Shown piece by piece: positions 1 through 10,506 of a DNA stretch of 64,000 bases (within the stretch, counting starts at the first letter, position 1; each line of letters opens with the position of its first letter). The notes under the pieces are model-generated. The model ran no database searches. It worked only from the letters and a program-made list of their open reading frames with translations, and had not been told where the DNA came from. The DNA comes from Comamonas granuli NBRC 101663 (GTDB lineage Bacteria > Pseudomonadota > Gammaproteobacteria > Burkholderiales > Burkholderiaceae_C), in assembly GCF_000739995.1 (NCBI RefSeq), contig NZ_BBJX01000013.1, positions 62,001 to 126,000 on the forward strand, given 5' to 3'. A program made the position numbers and the translations under genes.

Positions 1-3
1 GGC

Positions 4-50
4 TTTGGCGCTTGATCGACAAGCGCAAGCAGCTACAGAAACCATAGTAA
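4..50. repeat. Dispersed GCGCTT/AAGCGC palindromic repeat, copy A
   Basis: A 7-bp inverted repeat, GCGCTTG (8-14) and CAAGCGC (20-26) with a 5-nt loop, is followed by an AT-rich arm, AGCTACAGAAACCATAG. The same core plus the AGCTAT...AAAA...TAG arm recurs at about ten places in this window (for example 7280, 10507, 12215, 20221, 27056, 37408 and 57998). It lies just upstream of the first gene and probably just past the end of a gene outside the window. No transposase or target-site duplication is visible. Confidence 0.7.
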
Positions 51-68
51 TCTGAGCAAAGGTATTCC

Positions 69-1142
69 ATGAGCAAAGCACTGCGCCTGTCCGAGAAGTG
101 GTTTCGCCGCGGCCTGTGGCTGGTGGCGGTGGTGTTTGCCGGTTTTTTGATCGGCCTGGGCGGCACCATCGTGGGCGATCTGCCCAAGGTCGAGACGCCG
201 CTGCAGATGGACGACTTCCTGGACAAGCCGGTGGCCCAGGCATTGCGTGAGCAGGTGCGCACGGCCCAGCAGGCGCAGCAGGATGCCCAGGCCGCGCTGG
301 AGCAGGCCCAGTTGCAGCGCAGCAAGGCGCGCAGCGAAAGCCAGGCAGCGCGTGAGACCTTCAACAACTGGCTGGCCGCGCGCAGCGTGACGCAGCGCGC
401 CGAGCACGACCCCGAGGTGCTGGCGCGCACCCAGGCGCTCGATGCCCTCAAGCAGGCCGAGCGCGGCACGCAGCAGGCCGTCGAGGCGCAGCAGCAGGCG
501 CTGCTCGATGCGCGCCAGGCGGCTGCGGCGGCGCAGCAGCAGCTCAACAAGCTCGAATCGGCGGCCTCCGAAAAACTGCACGCCGAGCGCCGCAAGGTGG
601 AACTGCGCGTATTCCTCTACCGCCTGGCGCTCACGCTGCCGCTGCTGGTGGCGGCCGGCTGGCTGTTCGTGAAGAAGCGCAAGGGCACCTACTGGCCCTT
701 TGTCTGGGGCTTCATCTTCTTCGCGCTGTTCGCCTTCTTCGTCGAGCTCGTGCCCTACCTGCCGAGCTATGGCGGCTACGTGCGCTACATCGTGGGCATC
801 GCCGTGACTGCGCTGGTGGGGCGCTACGCCATCCTGGCGCTGAACCGTTACCTGGAGCGCCAGAAGCAGGCCGAGGCCTTGCCCGACCAGGAGCGGCGCA
901 AGGAGCTGGGCTACGACGTGGCCCTGGCGCGCCTGGCCAAGAACGTGTGTCCCGGCTGCGAGCGGCCCGTGGACCTGAAGAACGAGGCCATCGATTTCTG
1001 CCCGCATTGCGGCATCGGCCTGTTCGACCGCTGCGGCCACTGCCGCACGCGCAAGAGCGCGTTTGCCCGCTTCTGCCACGCCTGCGGGACATCCAGCCAG
1101 AAGGCAGGGTCTGCGCCTACATTGCCTGCCGACCCGGCGTGA
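69..1142 (+). CDS. Membrane protein with coiled coil and C-terminal double zinc ribbon
   Basis: The 357-residue product has one hydrophobic segment near residues 15-35. A long Gln/Ala/Arg-rich coiled coil follows at about 60-175, then three hydrophobic segments at about 185-260. The C-terminal cytoplasmic tail carries four CxxC-type pairs (CPGC, CPHC, CGHC and CHAC) between about residues 295 and 345, which is the pattern of a double zinc ribbon. The family function is unknown to me; the architecture suggests a membrane-anchored scaffold or sensor. The start ATG is preceded by only a weak ribosome-binding sequence. The next gene follows after 80 bp on the same strand and may be co-transcribed. 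Confidence 0.75.
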   Translation: MSKALRLSEKWFRRGLWLVAVVFAGFLIGLGGTIVGDLPKVETPLQMDDFLDKPVAQALREQVRTAQQAQQDAQAALEQAQLQRSKARSESQAARETFNNWLAARSVTQRAEHDPEVLARTQALDALKQAERGTQQAVEAQQQALLDARQAAAAAQQQLNKLESAASEKLHAERRKVELRVFLYRLALTLPLLVAAGWLFVKKRKGTYWPFVWGFIFFALFAFFVELVPYLPSYGGYVRYIVGIAVTALVGRYAILALNRYLERQKQAEALPDQERRKELGYDVALARLAKNVCPGCERPVDLKNEAIDFCPHCGIGLFDRCGHCRTRKSAFARFCHACGTSSQKAGSAPTLPADPA

Positions 1143-1222
1143 TAGAAAGGGCGCGGGCACTCGGTGGCTTGCGCGCCAGGGGGCTCGTCCGCATCCTGTT
1201 CAACATTACCTTGGGAGCAGTC

Positions 1223-1612
1223 ATGGGTTTTTTCTCCAACATCTTTGCCAAGATCTTCCCGTCGGCCAAAGCCGCCGAAGTCGTCGTAGCGCCACCGCCC
1301 GCCGCTCCGGCTGCCGCGGCAGCGCCTCCTGCCCCTTCGGCGCCACCGCCCATTCCGCTGGGGGATGTGGCCCCCATCCTGGATGCCATGCCGGGTGCCA
1401 AGGGGTTGAATTGGCGCACCTCCATCGTGGACTTGCTCAAGTTGCTGGGCCTGGACAGCAGCCTGGCGGCCCGCAAGGAACTGGCCCGCGAGTTGCTCTA
1501 CAACGGCAATGACGAGCCGGGCTCGGCCGCCTGGAACATCTGGCTGCACAAGCAGGTGATGCGCAGCATCGCCGCCAACGGCGGCACGCTGCCGCCCGAA
1601 CTGCGCGACTGA
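1223..1612 (+). CDS. DUF3597-family protein
   Basis: The 129-residue product starts MGFFSNIF, followed by an Ala/Pro linker (residues about 18-52) and a compact C-terminal domain with a WRTSIVDLLKLLGLDSS core. That core is the signature of DUF3597, a small helical domain of unknown function common in proteobacteria. I chose this ATG because GGGAG lies 6-8 nt upstream; the longer in-frame extension overlaps the previous gene and has no family similarity. No signal peptide is visible. The role is unknown. Confidence 0.8.
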   Translation: MGFFSNIFAKIFPSAKAAEVVVAPPPAAPAAAAAPPAPSAPPPIPLGDVAPILDAMPGAKGLNWRTSIVDLLKLLGLDSSLAARKELARELLYNGNDEPGSAAWNIWLHKQVMRSIAANGGTLPPELRD

Positions 1613-1620
1613 ACCGCGCT

Positions 1621-1640
1621 GCGCGCCGCGCTCGGCGCGC
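1621..1640. terminator. GC-rich hairpin after the DUF3597 gene
   Basis: GCGCGCC (1621-1627) and GGCGCGC (1634-1640) form a 7-bp stem with a 6-nt loop 8 nt after the stop codon. There is no T-tract, so intrinsic termination is uncertain. I see no gene in the rest of the gap up to 1820. Confidence 0.3.
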
Positions 1641-1820
1641 CTGTGAGTCCCTGTACCCAGACAAGGCCGCGGCGCGGACCGCTGGCTGAGGGCGTACCCG
1701 CAGCAGCAGGTCAATACGTGGAACTACATGCAGGCAATCCCGATGGAGTAACTGCACGAATGGCGCCGCCCGGGTGAGGCGTCATAGGCTCTCGCACCCC
1801 TACAGCCACAGGAGACAGCG

Positions 1821-3032
1821 ATGAGTCAGCAGAGCGAATGGGCGTTGCGTGCAAGCCGTGCCCCGAACGACATCCCCGCATGGATCCGGCTGCGCCGGGC
1901 CCTGCTGCGCGCAGGAGGCATGGGCCTGGCCGCCACCGCGCTGGCGCTGCCCGTGTCCTGGGCCCGGGCGGCGGATATCGTCATCGGCCAGATCGCGCCG
2001 CTGTCGGGCGTGCTGGCCAGCACCGGCAAGCAAATGGTGCTCGGCGGCAGCCTCTACTTCCGCCATGTCAATGCCACGGGCGGGGTGCACGGGCAGAAGA
2101 TCACGGTGCAGGTGGCCGACGACGGTTACCGCGTGGACGATACCGTGCGCCTGACGCGCGAGTTCCTGGCCAACCCCGAGTTGGTGGCGCTGTACGGTTT
2201 CGCCGGCACGTCCAATGTAGGCAAGCTGCTGAGCGATGGCGTGCTGGAGCAGGGCGGCGCGGCCCTGGTGGCGCCCTACACCGGGGGCGAGCCGCTGCGC
2301 AACCCGTTCAACCCCTGGATCTTCCATGTGCGCGCGGGCTACGCCGACGAGACCGAGCACATGGTGCAGCAGGTGACCACGCTGGGCATGACGCGCATCG
2401 CCGTCATGTACCAGGACGACGGCTTTGGCAAGGCCGGGCTCGAAGGCGTGCAGAAGGCGCTGGCCAAGCGCAAGCTGGAACTCTCGGCGGCCGCCACCTA
2501 CGACCGCAACACCGACCAGGTGGATGGCGCCGTGGCCAAGATCATGCAGTCCGACGCCCAGGCCGTGATCATGATCGCGGTGAACAAGCCCGCCTCGGCC
2601 TTCATCCAGCGCTACCGCGAGGCCGGGGGTGGGGCGCAGCTCTACAACATCTCGGTGGTCGACCCGGCCGAGATCGTCAAGCTCGCGGGCCTGAAGAACG
2701 CGCATGGTCTGGGCATCAGCCAGGTCGTGCCCTACCCCTACTCGCCCAACCTGCCAGTGGTGCGCGAATACCAGGCACTGCTCAAGAAGTACGCGCCCGA
2801 AGAGCATGTGAACTACACCAGTTTCGAGCAGTTCCTGGGCGCCAAGGTGCTGGTGGAGGCGCTGCGCCGCGCCGGCCCGGCGCCCACGCGCACCAAGGTG
2901 CTCAAGGCGCTGGAGACCCTGGGGCCCTACGACCTGGGCGGCATCACCGTGAACTTCTCGCCCAGCAACCGCGTGGGTTCGCGCTATGTGGAGGTGACGG
3001 TGATCGGCCGCTCGGGGCGCCTGATGAAGTGA
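1821..3032 (+). CDS. Branched-chain amino acid-type ABC transporter substrate-binding protein
   Basis: The 403-residue product has an N-terminal leader ending in WARA (cleavage near residue 50) with an RLRR positive stretch ahead of the hydrophobic core. A periplasmic-binding fold type I of the LivJ/LivK class follows (DIVIGQIAPLSG, GVHGQKITV, ARLTREF-like helix, VALYGFAGTSN). It should bind a small solute, such as an amino acid, amide or aromatic acid, in the periplasm and deliver it to a permease. No permease or ATPase gene is adjacent, so this is an orphan binding protein and its ligand cannot be inferred. AGGAGA 5 nt before the ATG supports the start. Confidence 0.85.
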   Translation: MSQQSEWALRASRAPNDIPAWIRLRRALLRAGGMGLAATALALPVSWARAADIVIGQIAPLSGVLASTGKQMVLGGSLYFRHVNATGGVHGQKITVQVADDGYRVDDTVRLTREFLANPELVALYGFAGTSNVGKLLSDGVLEQGGAALVAPYTGGEPLRNPFNPWIFHVRAGYADETEHMVQQVTTLGMTRIAVMYQDDGFGKAGLEGVQKALAKRKLELSAAATYDRNTDQVDGAVAKIMQSDAQAVIMIAVNKPASAFIQRYREAGGGAQLYNISVVDPAEIVKLAGLKNAHGLGISQVVPYPYSPNLPVVREYQALLKKYAPEEHVNYTSFEQFLGAKVLVEALRRAGPAPTRTKVLKALETLGPYDLGGITVNFSPSNRVGSRYVEVTVIGRSGRLMK

Positions 3033-3053
3033 GCGCCGCCGCCGGGCTGGCGC

Positions 3054-3623
3054 TCAGGTGGCGGTGTTGCCCAGCAGCACGGCCATCAGTTCCCCGGTGG
3101 TGGTCGTGCCCAGCTTGCGCATCAGCCGCCCGCGGTGTGCCTCGACGGTGCGGTGGCTGATGTTCAGGATGCGCGCGATCTGCTTGCTGGTGGCGCCGGT
3201 GACGATGTGCTGCGCGATCTCGCGCTCGCGCACGGTGAGCGCCGCGCTGACCGGGCGGCGCTGCGAGATGTCCTCGAACATCCACACGGCATGGGCGAAG
3301 GGGTCGGAGCGGTCCAGCGCGCGGCCTACCACATGGCACCAGAACAGCGCGCCTCCGGCGCGGGCCATGATGCGCTCGTCGCTGTAAGTGCCCGTGGCTT
3401 TCATCACCGGCAGGCCCAGGTTGCCGATGTGTGTGAACTCTTCCACCGAAGGATACAGGCAGACCATGGACTGGCCCGTGAGCGCGCCCTGCGCAAAGCC
3501 GAACATCTGCGCGAAGGCTTCGTTGCAGAGCTCGATGGTGCGGTGACGCGATACGCACATGCCCACCGGGGCCAGGTTGAAGGCCAGCTCCAGCGCCTGC
3601 TGCCGTTCGGAGGGGTCGTGCAT
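3054..3623 (-). CDS. PAS-LuxR transcriptional regulator
   Basis: The 189-residue product has two parts. Residues about 10-115 form a PAS fold (NLAPVGMCVSRHRTIELCNEAFAQMFG, then the SDERIMARAGGALFWCHVVG strand region). Residues about 125-185 are a LuxR/FixJ-type helix-turn-helix (LTVREREIAQHIVTGATSKQ, with recognition helix SHRTVEAHRGRL). It lacks a receiver domain, so it is probably a one-component cytoplasmic regulator sensing a ligand or redox state through PAS. It converges on the binding-protein gene, 21 bp away. Targets are unknown. Confidence 0.85.
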   Translation of the reverse strand: MHDPSERQQALELAFNLAPVGMCVSRHRTIELCNEAFAQMFGFAQGALTGQSMVCLYPSVEEFTHIGNLGLPVMKATGTYSDERIMARAGGALFWCHVVGRALDRSDPFAHAVWMFEDISQRRPVSAALTVREREIAQHIVTGATSKQIARILNISHRTVEAHRGRLMRKLGTTTTGELMAVLLGNTAT

Positions 3624-3682
3624 GGCGGCTGATTCTGCCCAGGGGCGCAGGGGCGGGCCATGGGGAAATCACCGGCTTGCGC

Positions 3683-3720
3683 GCCGCACGCCGCACGCCG
3701 CACGCCGCACGCCGCACGCC
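3683..3720. repeat. Heptamer tandem repeat, five copies of GCCGCAC
   Basis: Five perfect head-to-tail copies of GCCGCAC occupy 3683-3717, followed by GCC and then GGGCGTGCGC. The trailing GGCGTGC is the reverse complement of GCACGCC, so any repeat unit can pair with it and form a hairpin. The tract lies between the end of tgt and the start of the PAS-LuxR gene. A 7-bp unit in a GC-rich context is prone to slippage. Confidence 0.9.
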
Positions 3721-3736
3721 GGGCGTGCGCAGAGGT

Positions 3737-5466
<1,730 letters not shown>

Positions 5467-5487
5467 GGGCCGCGGCGCAGCAGGCGC

Positions 5488-5874
5488 CTAGGCGGCCCGG
5501 CGCAAGGGCTCGCGCGGGGACTGCAGCTTGCCGTGCGGCAGGCTGGCCAGGCGCTTGAACATGCCGCGGCAGTAGCCGCTGATCCACAGGCATTTGTTGA
5601 GCTCGTCCACGGGCAGGGGGCCGGAGACGACGACGATGTCGTTGGCGATGTCCAGCGCCCCGGCGGCGCGCAGGCGCCGGCGCATGTTGCGCGCCCAGGA
5701 CTGGATGCGCGTGGGGCTGCCGTGCTGGTGCAGCTTGCCGGTGTGCAGGTCGAAGGCGATGGCCACGGTGTCCGTCTTGAGCTTGAAGCGGCGCTCGCCC
5801 GTGACGGCGCTGGGGGGGTCGCGCATGTCGTACAGGTAGTAGCTGCCTGCCTTGAGCTGGTATTGCAAGTCCAT
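5488..5874 (-). CDS. Hypothetical protein
   Basis: I do not recognise this 128-residue protein. It has no signal peptide or membrane segment and is basic. It contains a duplicated-looking YYLYDMRDPP motif near the N-terminus and a conserved-looking stretch around residues 80-110 (VVSGPLPVDELNKCLWISGY). Codon usage matches the neighbours and the long opposite-strand frame has none of this composition, so I accept it as real. It converges on the UspA gene with a 21-bp gap. The roughly 180 bp upstream, to 6055, holds no further gene. Confidence 0.65.
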   Translation of the reverse strand: MDLQYQLKAGSYYLYDMRDPPSAVTGERRFKLKTDTVAIAFDLHTGKLHQHGSPTRIQSWARNMRRRLRAAGALDIANDIVVVSGPLPVDELNKCLWISGYCRGMFKRLASLPHGKLQSPREPLRRAA

Positions 5875-6055
5875 GGTCCGTTTCCCCCAGTCGTTCTGCC
5901 CGAGGCTGCATTGTCGGGGGCCTGTGTGCCCGCAATGTACCGGAAAACACCGCGAAAGCGCCGTTTATTCGCGGCCCGCAGGGGATTGTCGCGGCCGGGC
6001 GGCGCGCGCTCAAGAGGCCGCGCGGGCGAGTGCGTAACGCTTTGTGCGGCGCCTC

Positions 6056-7264
6056 TCAGAAGTCCACCAGGCTCAGGCCCACGGTCAGCACGGTGCGCCG
6101 GCGGTTGTAGTCCACCAGGCTGTCGCCGTAGCCGCTGAAGAGCTGCGTCTGCAGGCGCAGATTGCTCGTGCCGCCGCCCAGGCCGGAGGCCAGGGCCTGG
6201 GACCACTCCAGGCGCACCGAGCCGCGCGCCTGCCGGGCCAGGGAGTGGCGCAGCGTCACGCCCAGGCGGTGGTCGGGGTGCACGGTCCAGTAGGCGGCGA
6301 GTTCGCCGCGGCCCACGTAGTCGCTGATGCCGGGGTTGTCGTCGCTCGCCGCATTCTCGGGGATGCGCTTCCACAGGCGTGCCTGGACGCTCACCCGCGG
6401 ACCCCACTCCAGGCCCGCCATGAGGTAGGCGCGGTTCCAACTGCGCGACAGCGGCAGGCTTTGCCCGTTGGACTGGTGCACCACGCCGATGCCGCCGTAG
6501 CGCCAGCGCCCGCCCCCGGGCAAGGGCAGGTCGGTGGGGTAGACGTACACCACCTCGGGCTCGTGGTCGGTGGTGCGGAAGGGGCGCGAGATCTGCGGGC
6601 TGAACAATTGCCAGTAGGACTGCTGGGTGTAGCCGAACCACAGCGAGTCCTTGCGCGTGGGGTGGCCCTGGGTGAGCAGGCCTTGCGCGATCTTGGTGCG
6701 CACCGAGAGCTGGATGCGCGCCTCGGTGCCGCGGTAGGCAACGGGGGCTGCCGCCGTGTGGCCGGGGGCGTCCGAGGCGGGCTGGCGGTTCACGCTGTCC
6801 GAGGCCACCACCGAGGCCGTGACGGGCCGGTAGCCGCGAAAGCGCAGCACGCCGCAACTGCTGCCGCTCTCGAGCTCCCAGAAGCGGGACAGCTCCGAGT
6901 ACTGCGGATCGCGGCAGCCATCGACGCGTGCCACCTCGATGAGGCGGGTGGCGGGCAGCGTGGTGTCCACAGGGCTGGGCGGCGGCGGGCGGTCCGCTGC
7001 TGCCGCTGCGCTGCCGGAAGGGGGGGCCTGCGGCGCAGGCGCCTGCGTGGCCTGCTGCGCGGCCCAGGCGTCGAAGCAGGCCAGGCGCGCCGTGGCCTCG
7101 CCCAGGGCGGTGCAGCGCTGCCAGGCGCTGGCCGCGGCGCTGCCGGGGGCTGGCGCCTGTGCCTGGGCCAGCGGCGCCAGCAGTGCCAGGGTGCAGGCCA
7201 GGGGGGCGCGGCGCAGGGCGCGGGCGGCGGGCAGGGGGCGTGCAGTCATGCCAGGATTATTCAT
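6056..7264 (-). CDS. pldA: Outer-membrane phospholipase A (PldA/OMPLA)
   Basis: The enzyme hydrolyses phospholipids that reach the outer leaflet of the outer membrane. The 402-residue product has a cleavable leader (ACTLALLAPLAQAQA) and an Ala/Pro-rich segment with the RLACFDAWA motif common in periplasmic proteins. The catalytic signature HQSNGQSLPLSRSWNR follows, in which the His and Ser of HxS and the downstream Asn match the OMPLA triad, then a beta-barrel ending in a terminal Phe. The N-terminal extension of about 120 residues makes it longer than E. coli PldA. ATG 7264 has AAGG upstream; an internal ATG at 7249 is the alternative start. Confidence 0.9.
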   Translation of the reverse strand: MNNPGMTARPLPAARALRRAPLACTLALLAPLAQAQAPAPGSAAASAWQRCTALGEATARLACFDAWAAQQATQAPAPQAPPSGSAAAAADRPPPPSPVDTTLPATRLIEVARVDGCRDPQYSELSRFWELESGSSCGVLRFRGYRPVTASVVASDSVNRQPASDAPGHTAAAPVAYRGTEARIQLSVRTKIAQGLLTQGHPTRKDSLWFGYTQQSYWQLFSPQISRPFRTTDHEPEVVYVYPTDLPLPGGGRWRYGGIGVVHQSNGQSLPLSRSWNRAYLMAGLEWGPRVSVQARLWKRIPENAASDDNPGISDYVGRGELAAYWTVHPDHRLGVTLRHSLARQARGSVRLEWSQALASGLGGGTSNLRLQTQLFSGYGDSLVDYNRRRTVLTVGLSLVDF

Positions 7265-7279
7265 GAATAATGCCTTGCG

Positions 7280-7318
7280 CGCTTGCCAGGCAAGCGTGAG
7301 AAGCTATTAAAAATGTAG
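7280..7318. repeat. Dispersed palindromic repeat, copy B
   Basis: CGCTTGC (7280-7286) and GCAAGCG (7290-7296) pair around a 3-nt loop, followed by the typical right arm AGCTATTAAAAATGTAG. The copy sits between pldA and the end of the rep-type helicase gene, which run the same way, so it could punctuate the two transcripts. Confidence 0.7.
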
Positions 7319-7327
7319 CAACACGCA

Positions 7328-9397
7328 TCAGCCGGCCGTTGCCGAGCGCTCCTGCGCCTTGCGCGCGAACTCGGCGCGCAAGGCCTTGAGCTTCTCGCGC
7401 GGGTCTTCGCGCGCGGTGGTGGCGGACAGCGCCATCTCGGCAATGAAGCGGCTGGGCTGGGCGGCCACCATCTCGCGGCCCTTCTTGCGTTTCTTGGTCC
7501 AGCTCACGGCCAGCGTGCGCTGCGCGCGCGTGATGCCCACGTACATCAGGCGGCGCTCCTCCTGCAGGCGGGCCATGGTGTCGTCGCTGACCTTCTGCTG
7601 GCGGCCTTCGTCGTCGTCGAGCTTGAAGGGCAGCATGCCCTCGGTCACGCCGGCCAGGATGACGTGCGGCCACTCCAGGCCCTTGGAGGCGTGCAGGGTG
7701 GAGAGCGTCACCACGTCCTGGTCCTTCTCGCGCTCGGACAGCGTGGACAGCAGGGCGATGTTCTGCGCCACCTCCAGCAGGCTCTTGGTTTCCGTCTGCG
7801 TGGTGGTGCCGGCGGCGTCGGCAATCTGGCCGCCGGCGCGCTGCGCCATCCAGTCGCAGAACTCCAGCACATTGCTCCAGCGCGCGGCCGCCACCTTCTC
7901 GCTGTCCTCGCCGTCGTAGAGGTGCTTCTCGTAGCCGATCTCCTGCAGCCATTCGCTGAGGAAGGCGCGGGCGTTCTCTGCTCCAAGAGTCTGGCGCGCG
8001 CGGTACTCCAGGTCGTTCACATAGCGGCCGAACTCGTGCAGGCTGTCGAGCGCACGCCGCGGCAGGGCGGCCGGCAGCATGGGGGAGAACAGCGCGGCAA
8101 ACAGGCTGGTGTGGTGCGCCGCCGCAAAAGCGCCCAACTGCGCCAGCGTCGTGTGGCCTATGCCGCGCTTGGGGCTGGAGATGGCGCGCAGAAACGCCGG
8201 GTCGTCGTCGCTGTTGATCCACAGCCGGAACCAGGCGCACAGGTCGCGGATTTCGGCGCGGTCGAAAAAACTCGTGCCGCCCGAGACCTTGTATGGGATG
8301 TTGGCGCGCCGCAGCGCCTTCTCGAACGGCTTGGCCTGGTGGTTGGCGCGGTAGAGGATGGCGAAGTCGCGCCACGCCGGCGGTGGGTTGCTGGCCGCGC
8401 GCAGGCCCTGCAGACGCGCCACGGCGCGCTCGGCTTCGTGCTCCTCGGTGTCGGCGTCGACCACGCGCACGGGTTCGCCCTCGCCCAGCTCGCTGAACAG
8501 CGTCTTGGGAAACAGCTTGGGGTTGGGCCCGATCACGTTGTTGGCCGCGCGCAGGATGGCGCTGGTGGAGCGGTAGTTCTGCTCCAGCTTGATGACCTGG
8601 AGCGTGGGGAAGTCCACCGGCAGTTTCTTCAGGTTGTCCAGCGTGGCGCCGCGCCAGCCGTAGATGGACTGGTCGTCGTCGCCCACGGCGGTGAAGCGCC
8701 CGCGTTCGCCCACCAGGAGCTTGAGCAGCTCGTACTGCGTGGCGTTGGTGTCCTGGTATTCGTCCACCAGCACATGGCCCAGCGCGGCCTGCCACTTGGC
8801 GCGCACCTCGGGGTGGTCACGCAGCAGCTTGAGCGGCAGGCCGATCAGGTCGTCGAAGTCCACGCTCTGGTAGGCCGCCAGGCGCTCCTCGTAGCGCTGC
8901 ATGATGAGCGCGATGCTGCGCTCATGGTCGTCCTGGGCCTGGGCCAGGGCCTGCGCAGCGTTCAGGCCCATGTTCTTCCACAGGCTGATGGTCCACTGCC
9001 ACTGGCGCGCGGTGGCGGCATCGGTGGTGCCGCCGGAGGCGTCCTTCAGGATGCTGGTCACGTCGTCCTGGTCGAGGATGCTGAACTGGGGCTTGAGGCC
9101 CAGCACCTTGCCGTCCTCGCGCACCATGCGCACGCCCAGCGCGTGGAAGGTGCACACCAGCACGTCCTTGGCGGCGCGGCCGATCAGGCCCTTGGCGCGC
9201 TCGCGCATCTCGGCCGCCGCCTTGTTGGTGAAGGTGATGGCCGCGATGCGCTTGGGCTCCAGCCCGCGCTCGATCAGGTGTGCGATCTTGTGCGTGATCA
9301 CCCGCGTCTTGCCCGAGCCCGCGCCGGCCAGCACCAGGCAGGGGCCCTCGGTGTAATGGACGGCCTGAAGCTGGGCGAGGTTGAGACCTGCGGACAT
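7328..9397 (-). CDS. rep: Rep/UvrD-type superfamily 1A DNA helicase
   Basis: This is a 3'-5' ATP-dependent DNA helicase. The 689-residue product has all SF1A motifs: GAGSGKT (Walker A, about residue 27), TFTNKAAAEMRERA (Ia), VDEYQDTN (II), VGDDDQSIYGWRGA (III), LEQNYRST (IV), LSTLHASKGLEW (V) and EERRLMYVGITRAQ (VI). Length and motif spacing fit Rep better than RecB or AddA. The symbol is by similarity; UvrD or PcrA cannot be fully excluded. I chose ATG 9397 (MSAGLNLAQLQAV), because the 30-residue upstream extension is Pro-rich and encoded by a G/C homopolymer tract. Confidence 0.93.
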   Translation of the reverse strand: MSAGLNLAQLQAVHYTEGPCLVLAGAGSGKTRVITHKIAHLIERGLEPKRIAAITFTNKAAAEMRERAKGLIGRAAKDVLVCTFHALGVRMVREDGKVLGLKPQFSILDQDDVTSILKDASGGTTDAATARQWQWTISLWKNMGLNAAQALAQAQDDHERSIALIMQRYEERLAAYQSVDFDDLIGLPLKLLRDHPEVRAKWQAALGHVLVDEYQDTNATQYELLKLLVGERGRFTAVGDDDQSIYGWRGATLDNLKKLPVDFPTLQVIKLEQNYRSTSAILRAANNVIGPNPKLFPKTLFSELGEGEPVRVVDADTEEHEAERAVARLQGLRAASNPPPAWRDFAILYRANHQAKPFEKALRRANIPYKVSGGTSFFDRAEIRDLCAWFRLWINSDDDPAFLRAISSPKRGIGHTTLAQLGAFAAAHHTSLFAALFSPMLPAALPRRALDSLHEFGRYVNDLEYRARQTLGAENARAFLSEWLQEIGYEKHLYDGEDSEKVAAARWSNVLEFCDWMAQRAGGQIADAAGTTTQTETKSLLEVAQNIALLSTLSEREKDQDVVTLSTLHASKGLEWPHVILAGVTEGMLPFKLDDDEGRQQKVSDDTMARLQEERRLMYVGITRAQRTLAVSWTKKRKKGREMVAAQPSRFIAEMALSATTAREDPREKLKALRAEFARKAQERSATAG

Positions 9398-9421
9398 GGG
9401 GGAGGGGGAAAACGGGAGGGC

Positions 9422-9432
9422 GGGGGGGGGGG
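9422..9432. repeat. G11 homopolymer tract upstream of rep
   Basis: Eleven consecutive G residues lie 25-35 nt upstream of the rep start codon, inside a purine-rich stretch between rep and the divergent AEC transporter gene. Tracts this long are slippage-prone and could alter promoter spacing, or could be a sequencing-length artefact. Confidence 0.9.
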
Positions 9433-9549
9433 TCGGAGCGCGCAATGATACCGGCGCCCCTGGCGGGCGGCGCCTGCATGGCGGCAAAGCCCCCGCCGGG
9501 CGCCTTGCGCGCAGGCTGCCGCCGCCGGGCGGACGTCACAATCGGCACC

Positions 9550-10503
9550 GTGCTCTCCGTCCTGCTCGTCACCTTCCCCTTCTTCGCGCTCGTGCTCTGC
9601 GGCTACCTGGCCGCGTGGCGCGGCGTGCTGCCGCAACCGGCCATTCCGGGGCTCAACGCCTTCGTGCTGTATTTCGCCCTGCCGTGCATGCTCTACCGCT
9701 TTGGCGCCAGCACGCCCATCGCGCAACTGCTGGACCCGGCCGTGGCGGGGGTGTACCTGCTGTGCGCCCTGCTCATGGTGGGCGGCACGGTGGCGGCCAC
9801 GCGCGGCGGGCGCATCGGCTGGAACGACGCCGCCTTTGGCGCGCTGGTGGCGGCGTTTCCCAACTCGGGTTTCATGGGCGTGCCCCTGCTCGTGGCGCTG
9901 CTGGGGGCGTCCAGCGCCGGGCCGGTCATCGTCACCATGGTGGTGGACATGGTGCTCACCACCTCGCTGTGCATCGCGCTCTCGCGCCTGGAAGGCGCGG
10001 GCGCGCACGGCGCGGCGGTGGCGCTGCGCCAGGCCCTGCGCGGGGTGCTGAGCAACCCGCTGCCCTGGGCCATAGGCCTGGGGGCGCTGGCCTCGGCCCT
10101 GGGCTGGGGCCTGCCCGGCCCGCTGGACAAGACCGTGGCCATGCTGGCCGACGCGGCCTCGCCCGTGGCCCTGTTCACCATCGGCGCGGTGCTGGCGCGC
10201 TCGCAGATGAACCAGCACGACCAGGTGCCCGCGCGCGCCTACGTGCCCGTGGCGCTGGCCAAGCTGGTCATCCACCCGCTGCTGGTGTGGGGCGCGGGGC
10301 AGGCGGCCATCGCCCTGGGCGTGCCGCTGTCGCCGTTTGCGCTCACGGTGCTGGTGCTGGTGGCGGCCCTGCCCAGCGCGAGCAATGTCTCGCTGCTGGC
10401 AGAAAAGTACGGCGCGCACACCGGGCGCGTGGCGCGCATCATCCTGGTGTCCACGGCGCTGGCCTTTCTGAGCTTCTCGGCAGCCGTGGCGCTGTGGACT
10501 TAA
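9550..10503 (+). CDS. AEC-family (auxin efflux carrier-like) transporter
   Basis: The 317-residue inner-membrane protein has about ten hydrophobic segments in two halves (FPFFALVLCGYLAAWRGVLP, ALPCMLYRFGA, FPNSGFMGVPLLVALLG, LFTIGAVLARSQ, ALPSASNVSLLAEKYG). That is the AEC/MdcF layout, typically used for efflux or uptake of small carboxylates such as malonate or malate. I chose GTG 9550 because it gives the usual family length and begins directly with the first membrane helix. ATGs at 9445 or 9478 would add a non-conserved N-terminus. Substrate unknown. Confidence 0.85.
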   Translation: MLSVLLVTFPFFALVLCGYLAAWRGVLPQPAIPGLNAFVLYFALPCMLYRFGASTPIAQLLDPAVAGVYLLCALLMVGGTVAATRGGRIGWNDAAFGALVAAFPNSGFMGVPLLVALLGASSAGPVIVTMVVDMVLTTSLCIALSRLEGAGAHGAAVALRQALRGVLSNPLPWAIGLGALASALGWGLPGPLDKTVAMLADAASPVALFTIGAVLARSQMNQHDQVPARAYVPVALAKLVIHPLLVWGAGQAAIALGVPLSPFALTVLVLVAALPSASNVSLLAEKYGAHTGRVARIILVSTALAFLSFSAAVALWT

Positions 10504-10506
10504 GCG

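Noticed and set aside
3683-3720. CRISPR-like array
   Set aside because: The unit is 7 bp and there are no spacers, so it is a simple tandem repeat.
7664-9448. Open frame of 594 codons on the plus strand
   Set aside because: It is antisense to the Rep helicase gene with its full set of SF1 motifs.
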